From: Thermoflexus sp.
GTDB lineage: Bacteria > Chloroflexota > Anaerolineae > Aggregatilineales > Aggregatilineaceae
Direction: 5' to 3'
Length of the DNA stretch: 64,000 nt
NCBI GenBank assembly: GCA_020724465.1
Contig: DYGX01000002.1
Span: 186,001 to 250,000 of the forward strand
Shown here: positions 53,929-61,922 of the stretch, one piece after another
Numbering within the stretch: position 1 is the first letter of the stretch
Layout of the letters: every line of letters starts with the position of its first letter
Notes under the pieces: generated by a model
Told to the model about the DNA's origin: nothing
Seen by the model: only the letters and a program-made list of their open reading frames with translations
The model's database searches: none
Made by a program: the position numbers and the translations under genes

Positions 53929-54591
53929 CTACGGCACGGGTTCTTCGCGCAGCACAAGCCTTGTCCGGTGCGCGCGCACCCGGTCGAATGCCATCCCCAG
54001 AGCGTCGACGACCTCGTCAATTCGCGCCGTACCCTCGTCGCCCGTTACGAGTTCCGCCACGATATCTCCAGACTCGGTCATCGCCAGGTTTCGGATCAGC
54101 GGTCGCAGGTCGTAACGTTTGCCGTTGGAGCGCACGCGCTCGATCGCCCCGGCGGCCAGCAGCGCCTCGATCCGGTCGCGCAACGCCTGCCAGTCGAGGG
54201 CCGGATCGAGCGGTGTGACGACGTATTCGGCGTGCGTCACCAGGGTGGGGAGCGCCGCTCCGCGGATTGGCACATCCTCAACCGCCAGAACGGTCAGCCC
54301 GTGCGGGCTGGCGGCCTGTAGCCGCTCGACCCAGGTGGATGGCGGCCCGTCGAGCCGTGCGGTCAGCCAGGCATCCAGGTATTCACACGCGCTGCTGACC
54401 CCGACGGGCAGCGCCGCGGCGAACTGCATTCGGGGGCGGGGGGTAAATCCCTGCGAATATTCAAGCGGAACCCCCGCCCGGCGCAGCACACGCTCCCATG
54501 TGCGCGCCAGATCCAGGTGGCCCACATAGCGCAGGGGGCCATTCTTGCCGAACGTGATACGTATGCGTTGTTGCGTCAGTGGCTGGCTCAT
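53929..54591 (-). CDS. DUF2344 (radical SAM-linked, TIGR03936) protein
   Basis: 220 residues from ATG 54591. The family signature is clear: ITFGKNGPLRYVGHLDLAR near the N-terminus, LRRAGVPLEYSQGFTPRPRM, then ALPVGVSSACEYLD. DUF2344 is usually fused or adjacent to a radical SAM/B12 protein of unknown role; here it stands alone with no radical SAM gene in the window. Function unknown. The promoter overlaps the start in such a way that the transcript would be almost leaderless. Confidence 0.82.
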   Translation of the reverse strand: MSQPLTQQRIRITFGKNGPLRYVGHLDLARTWERVLRRAGVPLEYSQGFTPRPRMQFAAALPVGVSSACEYLDAWLTARLDGPPSTWVERLQAASPHGLTVLAVEDVPIRGAALPTLVTHAEYVVTPLDPALDWQALRDRIEALLAAGAIERVRSNGKRYDLRPLIRNLAMTESGDIVAELVTGDEGTARIDEVVDALGMAFDRVRAHRTRLVLREEPVP

Positions 54592-54598
54592 GCGGGCG

Positions 54599-54604
54599 AT
54601 TATA
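54599..54604 (-). promoter_or_regulatory. Extended -10 of a leaderless promoter for the DUF2344 gene
   Basis: On the minus strand TGCTATAAT (hexamer 54599-54604) is followed by 7 bases and then the ATG of the DUF2344 gene. A transcript starting 6-8 bases after the -10 would have 0 to 2 leader bases. No -35 consensus is visible. Confidence 0.55.
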
Positions 54605-54635
54605 GCAGGCAAATGCCACTTGCGGCCTCTCGACA

Positions 54636-54666
54636 TTGGCTGATAGGTGGCGGGGCCTGGTATACT
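54636..54666 (+). promoter_or_regulatory. Promoter candidate of the second ECF sigma gene
   Basis: Extended -10 TGGTATACT (hexamer 54661-54666) and a TTGGCT at 54636-54641 with 19-base spacing lie about 80 bases before the sigma start. The element lies back-to-back with the DUF2344 promoter on the opposite strand. Confidence 0.4.
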
Positions 54667-54742
54667 CGCCCCGATTGCCATAAGTTTTCCACCCGTGCAT
54701 CGAGAGCGACGTAACCTTTTGCAGGATAGGGTGTTAGTACGC

Positions 54743-55360
54743 ATGACTGGGCACGATAGCCAGGCCAGACGCGATTACGAGGCGGCGGACGACGCCCAAC
54801 TCGTGGAGTGGGCAAAGACGGATCGCGAAGCCTTCGGCGCGCTGTACACGCGCTACGTCGAGAAGATTTACAGCTACGTGTACTACCGCACGGGCAACCA
54901 CCACGACGCCGAAGACCTGACCTCGCGCGTGTTCTTTCGTGCGCTGGCTCACATCGGCAGCTATACCGATCGAGGTGTTCCGTTCTCCGCCTGGCTGTAC
55001 CGGATCGCGCACAACCTGGTCGCAAACTGGCATCGGGACCGGGGCAGGAACCAGGTGGTCACGCTCGAAGAGACGATGCTCAGTTCGGCGTCTATCGAGG
55101 CGCCGGAGCTGGCGGCAGAGTCTACTGAGGATCGCGAGCGGCTGCTGGAAAAGATCCGGCAGCTCCCGGCCGAACGGCAGCAGCTCTTGATCTTGAAGTT
55201 CGTCGAACGACTGTCGAACGCCGAGATCGGCGCCATCATGAACCGGACCGAAGGGGCGATCAAGTCGCTCTATCACCGGACGCTGCTCTCGCTGCGCAGT
55301 GCCTTTGAGGACGGCGACGACAAATCGGGCGAAGGCCCGTGGAAGCGGCTGCGGCTTTGA
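54743..55360 (+). CDS. ECF RNA polymerase sigma factor (second)
   Basis: 205 residues from ATG 54743; GTG 54731, nearer to AGGATAGG, is an alternative. Region 2: REAFGALYTRYVEKIYSYVYYRTGN, HHDAEDLTSRVFFRAL and SAWLYRIAHNLVANWHRD. Region 4: LPAERQQLLILKFVERLSNAEIGAIMNRTEGAIKSLYHRTL. Followed after 64 bases by a gene for a small single-TM protein that may be its regulator. It is clearly different from the neighbouring sigma factors in sequence. Confidence 0.9.
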   Translation: MTGHDSQARRDYEAADDAQLVEWAKTDREAFGALYTRYVEKIYSYVYYRTGNHHDAEDLTSRVFFRALAHIGSYTDRGVPFSAWLYRIAHNLVANWHRDRGRNQVVTLEETMLSSASIEAPELAAESTEDRERLLEKIRQLPAERQQLLILKFVERLSNAEIGAIMNRTEGAIKSLYHRTLLSLRSAFEDGDDKSGEGPWKRLRL

Positions 55361-55424
55361 CCGCACAGACCCTCTCAGGCCCGATTGACATTCAGCGTTG
55401 CACGCGACCAAGGATGGGGATGCC

Positions 55425-55856
55425 ATGTTGTTCTTACCACTCTCTCTGCTCCAAACACGCAAGCGCAATCCAGTGACCGAGCTGCTCGACGCTCATACGC
55501 ACGCTCTGCAGCAGGGCGGGCCAGGGCTTGAGGCGCAACTCGCTTATTACGACGAGGCGACTGTTGCCGAGGCGCGTGAGCTGTTTGCCCTGGCCGAGCG
55601 GCTTGAGCGGGCGCTCACGCCGGTGGCTCCCGACGAGCACTTCGTGCGCGATCTGTACGAGCGCTTGCGCAGCGTGGAAGTGCCCGCGCCGTCGCTGGCC
55701 GAGCGCATCCGGCGTTTGCCACCGCGCAAGCAGTGGGCTGCGGCTGGCATCGGGGGGGCGGCGACGCTCACCGTGACGGCCGGCGTGGTGTGGATCGCGT
55801 GGCGGTCCGAGGGCCGGTTGCTTGGTTTGCTGCGCCGCCGGTTTGAGGCCGCCTGA
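55425..55856 (+). CDS. Small protein with one C-terminal membrane helix, candidate anti-sigma partner
   Basis: 143 residues from ATG 55425 (upstream GGATGGGGATGCC). The cytosolic part (1-105) is helical and charged, with a stretch EARELFALAERLERAL and a motif VRDLYERLRSV. One hydrophobic helix (about 112-132) leads to a short Arg-rich tail. There is no zinc-binding HxxxCxxC. Location right after an ECF sigma gene and the N-in single-TM form fit membrane-tethered anti-sigma factors, but the fold is unrecognised. The gene ends 64 bases before the FabH-like gene. Confidence 0.6.
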   Translation: MLFLPLSLLQTRKRNPVTELLDAHTHALQQGGPGLEAQLAYYDEATVAEARELFALAERLERALTPVAPDEHFVRDLYERLRSVEVPAPSLAERIRRLPPRKQWAAAGIGGAATLTVTAGVVWIAWRSEGRLLGLLRRRFEAA

Positions 55857-55920
55857 GCAGCGGCACGATTTCCATCGTTCGCGCCAAACATATCCGTTCC
55901 AGGGGGTTAAGAAGACGGAC

Positions 55921-57054
55921 ATGAGCCAGCGCTACGCCAAGATCACCGGATGGGGCAAGTATGTCCCGGCACGGGTTGTGACCAACGACGATCTGGCCAA
56001 GATCGTTGACACCAGTGACGAGTGGATTACCACGCGTACCGGCATTCGCGAGCGCCGTCTGCGCACCGAAAACGACACCACAGCCACCATGAGCGCGGCG
56101 GCGGGCCGTGAAGCCCTGGCTTCTGCCGGAATCAGCGCGCGGGATCTCGACCTGATCATTGTCGCATCCTCATCTCCCGACTACTTGCTGCCCTCGGTGG
56201 CAAGCCAGGTCCAGGACATGCTCGGCGCATCGTGCGGCGCTTTCACGCTGGTGGCGGGCTGCGCCGGCTGGGTCTATGCGCTGGCGACCGCCAACCAGTT
56301 CATCACAGCAGGAACATACAACCGCATTCTGGTCATCGGCGCCGAGGTTATCTCGTTCGCTCTGGATTGGACCGACCGGACGACCTGCGTGCTGTTTGGA
56401 GACGCCGCCGCCGCGACGGTGGTCGAAGCCACTGAGGAACCGGGCGGCATTCTGGCGCTTGAGCTTGGCTCGGATGGGTCCGGTGCGATGGCTCTGTACG
56501 TGCCGGATGGCGGGTGCGTGTCGCCGATCACGCAGCGGACGGTTGACGAGCGGCGCCAGTATCTGCGCATGAACGGCCAGGAAGTGTTCAAGTTCGCGGT
56601 GCGCACGCTGGCAAGCTCGCTGAGGCGCACCATCTATCAGGCGGGCTTGACGCCCGACGACATCGACCTGTACATCCCCCATCAGGCGAATGCGCGCATC
56701 ATCGAGACCGCCGCACGCCAACTGCGCGTGCCGCTGGACAAGTTCTACATCAACATCGATCGCTATGGAAATACCTCGGCGGCGTCGGTGCCGCTGGCGA
56801 TGGTTGAGGCTGTCGAAGAAGGGCGGCTCAAGGAAGGCGATCTGGTGGCGCTGTGTGCCTTCGGCGCGGGTCTGACCTGGGCCTCGGTCGTGATGCAGAT
56901 CGGGACCGGGGAAATCAGCCCGGCGCACAGCCTGTTCTCGCTGGGTCGGGCGCGCTACCTGGCCCGCCGGACATCAGATGCGCTGCTCGACACGGCTCAA
57001 GCGGCCATGCTGCCGCTCTACTCGTTCCTCTACGAGCGGCGCAAGAAGAAATGA
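55921..57054 (+). CDS. fabH: 3-oxoacyl-ACP synthase III-like (FabH) with C-terminal extension
   Basis: Condensing enzyme of the FabH class, 377 residues from ATG 55921. The Cys-His-Asn triad is visible at Cys114 (VAGCAGW), His254 (YIPHQANARI) and Asn284 (YGNTSAAS). The core ends near residue 332; a 45-residue extension (from SPAHSLF to a basic RRKKK end) is absent from ordinary FabH. It probably begins fatty acid synthesis by joining acetyl-CoA or a branched acyl-CoA to malonyl-ACP, but other FabH-like family members make ketones or olefins. No other fab gene is adjacent; genes on either side concern regulation. Confidence 0.88.
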   Translation: MSQRYAKITGWGKYVPARVVTNDDLAKIVDTSDEWITTRTGIRERRLRTENDTTATMSAAAGREALASAGISARDLDLIIVASSSPDYLLPSVASQVQDMLGASCGAFTLVAGCAGWVYALATANQFITAGTYNRILVIGAEVISFALDWTDRTTCVLFGDAAAATVVEATEEPGGILALELGSDGSGAMALYVPDGGCVSPITQRTVDERRQYLRMNGQEVFKFAVRTLASSLRRTIYQAGLTPDDIDLYIPHQANARIIETAARQLRVPLDKFYINIDRYGNTSAASVPLAMVEAVEEGRLKEGDLVALCAFGAGLTWASVVMQIGTGEISPAHSLFSLGRARYLARRTSDALLDTAQAAMLPLYSFLYERRKKK

Positions 57055-57072
57055 CGCCGCACGCCTGCTCGA

Positions 57073-57103
57073 CGCGCCCCGGTCACCTGACCGGGGCGCG
57101 TTT
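57073..57103 (+). terminator. Terminator after the FabH-like gene
   Basis: A perfect 13-base inverted repeat (CGCGCCCCGGTCA and its complement, 2-base centre) is followed by TTTGTGTT. It is a strong GC stem with a short T-rich tail, 18 bases after the stop. Confidence 0.75.
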
Positions 57104-57232
57104 GTGTTGGTGCGCTGGCGGCGAATCGCTCTGAATAGTATCCTTACCGGGCAGATCGTGCGCCCTGATCCGAACGATGTGATGCGGGGCGGCGACCGGT
57201 GCCGGACGGTGACGTGCCAGGGGGCAATACCT

Positions 57233-58105
57233 ATGAGCGATGCGCAGAGCAAAGGCCCACTTGATGAAGCCCGGGAGCGCGTGCAGCGGCTTCGCGCGAA
57301 GGCGGATCCGGCGCAGCAGGCCGAGCTGGACGCGATCTTGGAACTGCTGGACCGGGCAGCGCGCCGCGGCGAGGGCGAGGATGCCGAAGCGCTACGTGCC
57401 CGTCTGGACGAGGTCATCCAGACGACCGCTCGCTTTACATCCTTGATGGTGCACGAGATTCGCATCCCTCTGACCAGCATCAAGGGCTATACCGACATGC
57501 TCGCCAAGCATATCGCCGGTCCGCTGAACGAGATGCAGCAGCAGTTCGCGGACACGATCCGCTCCAACGTGGGCCGGATGGAAGCCCTGGTCACCGATGT
57601 CAGCGACGCCAGCAAGCTCTACGCCGGGCGCATCCGGCTCGATCCCAAGCTCGATCTTTACAAGAACATCGCGCAGCAGGTGCAAAAAGATCTGGCCGAA
57701 CGGGCCGCCGAGCGCCGCCAAACCCTGGTCTTCGAGACTCCGGACGGATTGCCACTGCTCAACGTGGATGGCGAGCGGCTGGCGCTTGTGCTGCGCAAGC
57801 TGGTGGCCAACGCGATCCAGTATACGCCCGAAGGCGGCCAGATCACGGTCCGCGCCGAGGCCGTGGACGGGCGCCTCAAGGTCTCGGTGATCGACACCGG
57901 GATCGGGATGTCGGCTGAGGATCAGGCGCACATCGGCGAGCGCTTCTGGCGGTCCGAAGACGAGCGCGTGCGCGAGGTTAAGGGGCATGGTTTGGGCCTC
58001 GCGATCGCGATGGGATTGATCGAGCTGATGAATGGCGAGTTCTTCTTCAGCAGCGAGCTAAACAAGGGCAGCACGTTCGGGTTTGTACTGCCGGCTGCGA
58101 GCTAG
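57233..58105 (+). CDS. Soluble sensor histidine kinase
   Basis: 290 residues from ATG 57233 (AGGGGG upstream). The N-terminal 60 residues are coiled-coil-like with no membrane helix or PAS/GAF domain. HisKA follows with phosphorylated His74 (LMVHEIRIPLTSIKGY), then HATPase_c with N-box NAIQYTPEGG, DTGIGM and KGHGLGLAI. It has no adjacent response regulator, so its partner is unknown; the orphan OmpR-type regulator at 4.5 kb is one candidate. It lies after the FabH terminator and in front of deoC, a 34-base gap. Confidence 0.9.
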   Translation: MSDAQSKGPLDEARERVQRLRAKADPAQQAELDAILELLDRAARRGEGEDAEALRARLDEVIQTTARFTSLMVHEIRIPLTSIKGYTDMLAKHIAGPLNEMQQQFADTIRSNVGRMEALVTDVSDASKLYAGRIRLDPKLDLYKNIAQQVQKDLAERAAERRQTLVFETPDGLPLLNVDGERLALVLRKLVANAIQYTPEGGQITVRAEAVDGRLKVSVIDTGIGMSAEDQAHIGERFWRSEDERVREVKGHGLGLAIAMGLIELMNGEFFFSSELNKGSTFGFVLPAAS

Positions 58106-58139
58106 GCAAACGACCGGCTGATGGGATGGAAGGGTGAAG

Positions 58140-58859
58140 ATGGCCGAACAACCTGAGAGGCGGACGCATGACGTGGCCCGCATCATCGATCACACGCTGC
58201 TGAAACCGGACGCGACGCGCGAGCAAATTGATCAGTTGTGCGCCGAAGCGCTGCGCTATCGCTTCAAGTCGGTCTGCGTCAATCCGGTCTGGGTGGCGTA
58301 CTGCGCCGAACGCCTGGCGCAGGCGCCTGACGTGCTGGTATGTAGCGTGATCGGCTTCCCGCTGGGCGCGACGCTGACAGAAGTCAAGGTCCTCGAAGCC
58401 GAGCGCGTGATCGCGAATGGGGCGCGCGAGGTCGATATGGTCATGAATATCGGCGCGCTCAAGTCCGGGGATCGCGACTCCGTCGAGCGCGATATTCGTG
58501 CGGTGGTCGAGGTGGCACACGCGCGCGACGCCCGCTGCAAGGTCATCCTCGAGACTGGGCTGCTCACGCCAGATCAGATTCAGGCGGCGTGCCAGATTGC
58601 GCAGGCGGCAGGGGCCGATTTCGTCAAGACATCCACCGGCTTTGGACCCGGCGGCGCGACGGTGGCAGATGTGGTGCTCATGCGGCGGACTGTGGGTCCG
58701 GAGATGGGAGTCAAGGCATCGGGCGGCGTGCGCACCTACGCCGATGTGCAGGCGCTGGTTGCCGCCGGGGCGACGCGCATCGGCGCCAGCGCGGGGGTGC
58801 GTATCGTCGAGGAAGCGCTTGGGCAGGTGCCCGGCGGCGAGGCTCCTGGTGCATATTAG
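58140..58859 (+). CDS. deoC: Deoxyribose-phosphate aldolase
   Basis: Cleaves 2-deoxyribose-5-phosphate to glyceraldehyde-3-phosphate and acetaldehyde in nucleoside catabolism. 239 residues from ATG 58140, with AAGG 6 bases upstream (GTG 58134 is in frame). Schiff-base Lys163 lies in [14 protein letters not shown], the proton-relay Lys192 in GVKASGG, and an acidic residue in EVDMVMN. The 12-base gap to the ComEA-like gene suggests cotranscription. Nucleoside uptake and phosphorylase genes are not in this window. Confidence 0.95.
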   Translation: MAEQPERRTHDVARIIDHTLLKPDATREQIDQLCAEALRYRFKSVCVNPVWVAYCAERLAQAPDVLVCSVIGFPLGATLTEVKVLEAERVIANGAREVDMVMNIGALKSGDRDSVERDIRAVVEVAHARDARCKVILETGLLTPDQIQAACQIAQAAGADFVKTSTGFGPGGATVADVVLMRRTVGPEMGVKASGGVRTYADVQALVAAGATRIGASAGVRIVEEALGQVPGGEAPGAY

Positions 58860-58871
58860 GAGCAGGCGGGG

Positions 58872-59732
58872 ATGCAGGAGTCACTCGATTCGTCCGGGCC
58901 GCTTTTCGCTCGCTACCGGCTGCTGGTCTATAGCGTGCTGGCTCTCGCCATTGTGTCCGGCGTGGTGGCGCTGCTAACCAACCGGCCCAAGCCGGCGTCG
59001 ATCACGATCATCCCCCCGGAGCCGACAGCGATCCCTTCGGCCACACCGCTACCCTCGGCCACGCCGACCCCTGGCCCGTACATGGTCTACATCACCGGCG
59101 CGGTGGAAACGCCCAACGTGCTCGTGACGTTGGAATACGGCAGCCGCGTAATCGACGCGCTGCAGGCCGCCGGCGGCTTGCGTGAGGATGCCAACCCGGA
59201 TGCCGTGAACCTGGCACAGGTGCTGGCGGACGGCGACCAGATCCACGTGCCAACCCTGCGCTCGCAGGAAGCGGCCGTGCGCGTCACGGTCCAGGTGGTG
59301 ACGCCAACACCGGGCGCGCTGGTGGTTTACGTCACCGGGGCGGTGGTGCGCTCCGGCGCGATGCTGACCTTGCCGGCCGGCAGCCGGGTCAGCGACGCCA
59401 TCGCAGGGGCGGGCGGCCTGGCGGCCGACGCCGATACAGACGCGATCAACCTGAGCGCGGTGCTGAGCGACGGCGATCTGGTCCATGTCCCGTCGGTGGT
59501 GGCGGGTTCGGCGCCCACTCCCACGCCCAATCGCCCGGCGCTGGTGCATGTCAACTCGGCGACGGCGGATGAGCTGGCCCAGCTTCCGGGGATCGGTCCG
59601 GCGCTGGCGGCGGCGATCATCGAGTACCGGACCGCGCACGGGCCTTTCCGCGGCCTCGAAGAACTGGACGCGGTACCGGGCCTTGGACCGGCCAAGCTCG
59701 ACGCCATTCGCAATCAGGTTGTGTTCGACTGA
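58872..59732 (+). CDS. ComEA-like protein with two SLBB domains and a helix-hairpin-helix end
   Basis: One membrane helix (about 18-36), then a Pro/Thr-rich linker, two SLBB domains (about 70-130 and 150-207), each with the conserved pattern VYITGAV/VYVTGAV, and a C-terminal helix-hairpin-helix region (about 225-286) of the ComEA type (VNSATADELAQLPGIGPALAAAII). ComEA binds incoming DNA outside the cell in transformation and most homologues have one SLBB domain; here it is doubled. With dprA at 30 kb this supports natural competence, although comEC was not seen here. ATG 58872 has GGAG upstream. Confidence 0.85.
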   Translation: MQESLDSSGPLFARYRLLVYSVLALAIVSGVVALLTNRPKPASITIIPPEPTAIPSATPLPSATPTPGPYMVYITGAVETPNVLVTLEYGSRVIDALQAAGGLREDANPDAVNLAQVLADGDQIHVPTLRSQEAAVRVTVQVVTPTPGALVVYVTGAVVRSGAMLTLPAGSRVSDAIAGAGGLAADADTDAINLSAVLSDGDLVHVPSVVAGSAPTPTPNRPALVHVNSATADELAQLPGIGPALAAAIIEYRTAHGPFRGLEELDAVPGLGPAKLDAIRNQVVFD

Positions 59733-59750
59733 TCACGCGCAGCGCAGGCG

Positions 59751-61283
59751 CTACGAAGCGGAGGGCAACACCACTCGGGCCGCGATCGCGTTGTGCGGCA
59801 ATCCCGTCTGCGAGAGGGCGATCCCGCTCAGCAAGCGGCGGGGAACCTGATCGCCTGCGATCGATACCAGCCACAGCTCTGCCTGGGCGCTGCTGTCCGG
59901 CTGGCGGGTCACAAAGAGGTGTTCCGGCCCGGCCCAGGTCACCGATTTCTCCGCCGCGCCCTTCGGAAGCTGGATCTGCCGCAGCCGCCCTTGTTCTGGT
60001 GCGTAAAGATACAGACCCCCGCCCTCCGGCTGGCCCGGCACCACCAGCGCTAGCCAGGTGCCGGCCGGCGACCACGCCGCAGCCGCCGGCTGGCGCAGCC
60101 GGTTGGGTATGGCGCGCGCTTCCTCGCGCGGTAGATCGTAGATCACCACCTGTCCCTGGCGGACGGCAAGCATCTGCCCTCTGGCATTGACCGGCCACAC
60201 AAGCTGGCGCCCCTGTACCGGTGTGGATGCATCCAGCGTCACTGCCATGCGCCGGGCGACATCGATCCGGTAGAGGGTGGGCGGCGCGTATGGCTCGCTG
60301 ACGCTCCGGGCCAGCAAGTCTGAGCCGCCGTCCAGCCAGGCAATGGGCGCGAGCAGGGTTGTCCCGACGGCGGGAGAGCGGGCCAGCTCGATCCGGTATC
60401 CGGTGGCGAGATCGACCCGCCAGATGCCCGACGGCGCGGCGGGATTGTCGCCGGGGAGCGCAGCCGTCGCATACGCGATCTGCTCGCCAGCGGGCGACCA
60501 GACCGGTTGTCCCCAGGCTTGCTCGGCGGCGGGGACCAGCAGCGTGTGTGCTTGGTCGGTGGGATTGAACAGGGCAAGCTGCCCGCGCCCGTCAGTGTAC
60601 GCCAGGATGTGACCCTCTGGCGCCCAAGACCACCCCGACCGCTCGCCCAGCTCCAGCTTGACAGCCGTACCACCGGCGCGTGTCTCAATCAGGTGCAGCG
60701 TCTGGCTTTGCTCAAAGGCGACCCAGCGCCCATCCGGTGCGATCTGCAGCGCATCCACCGGGTTGAGGTTCGGCACCAACCGGACGACGCGCGGTCCCTG
60801 AGCGTCGAGCGCGACGATGGCGACGCCTTCCTCAACGGCTGCCGCGACGACGGCGGGCGGGCCGTTGTAGCTCTCGGCCAGGCGCAGCGTGCTCAGAGCA
60901 GGCTGGTGATCTTGCAGGGCAAGCACGGTGAGGGTCAACGCGAACAGCGCGACGGCGATGACCGACAAGATGCCGGACATCAACCGCGCCAGGCGAGCGG
61001 CGGCTGATACCCGTCGCGGCGGCTTGCGCCATTCCGACGCGACACGGGCGAAGTCCAGGGGGCGTTTGGGCCGCGCGGGGTCTAGCGCGCGGTGCAGACC
61101 GGCGGCGATCGAAGCGTGAAGGTCGCTGAGCCGGCGCAACCGGGCCGCGCAGACAGGGCACCCTTCCAGATGCTGCTTGATGGTGTCTGCCTGATCGGGG
61201 GGTATCAGTTCGAGGGCGTATGCTTCCAGGGTCGCATCGTCAGGATGTGCGGGCTCTAGCGAATGGTTTCCGTGACCAGCCAT
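59751..61283 (-). CDS. Anti-sigma factor with zinc finger, TM helix and extracytoplasmic beta-propeller
   Basis: 510 residues from ATG 61283, which overlaps the end of the upstream sigma gene. An N-terminal zinc-finger anti-sigma motif HLEGCPVC (His38, Cys42, Cys45) is followed by one membrane helix (about 95-120). The remaining 380 residues resemble a WD40/TolB-like propeller (DGRWVAFEQS, WSPAGEQIAYA, WSPAGTWLALV and similar blades). This is a classic sigma/anti-sigma pair, in which the propeller would be the external sensor. The ligand is unknown. Confidence 0.85.
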   Translation of the reverse strand: MAGHGNHSLEPAHPDDATLEAYALELIPPDQADTIKQHLEGCPVCAARLRRLSDLHASIAAGLHRALDPARPKRPLDFARVASEWRKPPRRVSAAARLARLMSGILSVIAVALFALTLTVLALQDHQPALSTLRLAESYNGPPAVVAAAVEEGVAIVALDAQGPRVVRLVPNLNPVDALQIAPDGRWVAFEQSQTLHLIETRAGGTAVKLELGERSGWSWAPEGHILAYTDGRGQLALFNPTDQAHTLLVPAAEQAWGQPVWSPAGEQIAYATAALPGDNPAAPSGIWRVDLATGYRIELARSPAVGTTLLAPIAWLDGGSDLLARSVSEPYAPPTLYRIDVARRMAVTLDASTPVQGRQLVWPVNARGQMLAVRQGQVVIYDLPREEARAIPNRLRQPAAAAWSPAGTWLALVVPGQPEGGGLYLYAPEQGRLRQIQLPKGAAEKSVTWAGPEHLFVTRQPDSSAQAELWLVSIAGDQVPRRLLSGIALSQTGLPHNAIAARVVLPSAS

Positions 61284-61834
61284 CGAACGGTTTCGTCTCC
61301 CAGGTTCGCGCGCAGCTTTTCGATGGCGAGCCGCAGGCGCGAGCGTGCCGTGTTCAGCGAGCACCCCATGATTTCTCCCATCTCCTTATACGTACAGTCG
61401 GCGTAAAACCGCAACACGACTGCTTCGCGGAGCTTGGGGCTAAGCTGGTCGAGAGCCAGGAACAGGCGGCTTTCCATCTCGCGGTGCATGTAGTGCGCTT
61501 CGGGGCCGGGAGCGTGGTCACGGATCTGGTTGCCCAGGCCAAGCCACTGCGCCAGCGAGATGCTGGGCAGGATCTTGCGGCGGCGCTTGTCGCGCGCGCG
61601 GCTGACCGTGATGGTGTGCAGCCAGGTGCTGAAACTGCTGAGTTCCGGGTTATAGCGGTGGATATTGAGCAGGGCGTAGGTCAGCGCGTCTTGCGCGACC
61701 TCTTCGGCATCGGCAGTGTCGCCGAGCAGGCCGAGAGCGAGCCGATAGGTGCGAAGCTGAAAATCGTCGAAAAGCTGACGAGCGGCACGATCATCACCTT
61801 CTTGAGCGCGACGGATGACAGGCACATAATCCAT
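61256..61834 (-). CDS. ECF RNA polymerase sigma factor (third)
   Basis: 192 residues from ATG 61834, preceded by AGGA; the longer open frame upstream is not needed. Region 2: RAARQLFDDFQLRTYRLALGLLGDTADAEEVAQDAL and STWLHTITVSRARDKRRR. Region 4: LSPKLREAVVLRFYADCTYKEMGEIMGCSLNTARSRLR. The next gene starts 28 bases inside its end and encodes a zinc-finger anti-sigma factor, the usual arrangement. It is divergent from or independent of the two sigma genes at 53-55 kb. Confidence 0.92.
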   Translation of the reverse strand: MDYVPVIRRAQEGDDRAARQLFDDFQLRTYRLALGLLGDTADAEEVAQDALTYALLNIHRYNPELSSFSTWLHTITVSRARDKRRRKILPSISLAQWLGLGNQIRDHAPGPEAHYMHREMESRLFLALDQLSPKLREAVVLRFYADCTYKEMGEIMGCSLNTARSRLRLAIEKLRANLGDETVRWLVTETIR

Positions 61835-61922
61835 GGGACATCCTGTATGCTCTTTTGGCGGAAGACGGGTTGCCCCCTCTCTTATACTACTATGAAGGCG
61901 GGCCACCCGTTCATTGGGTGGG

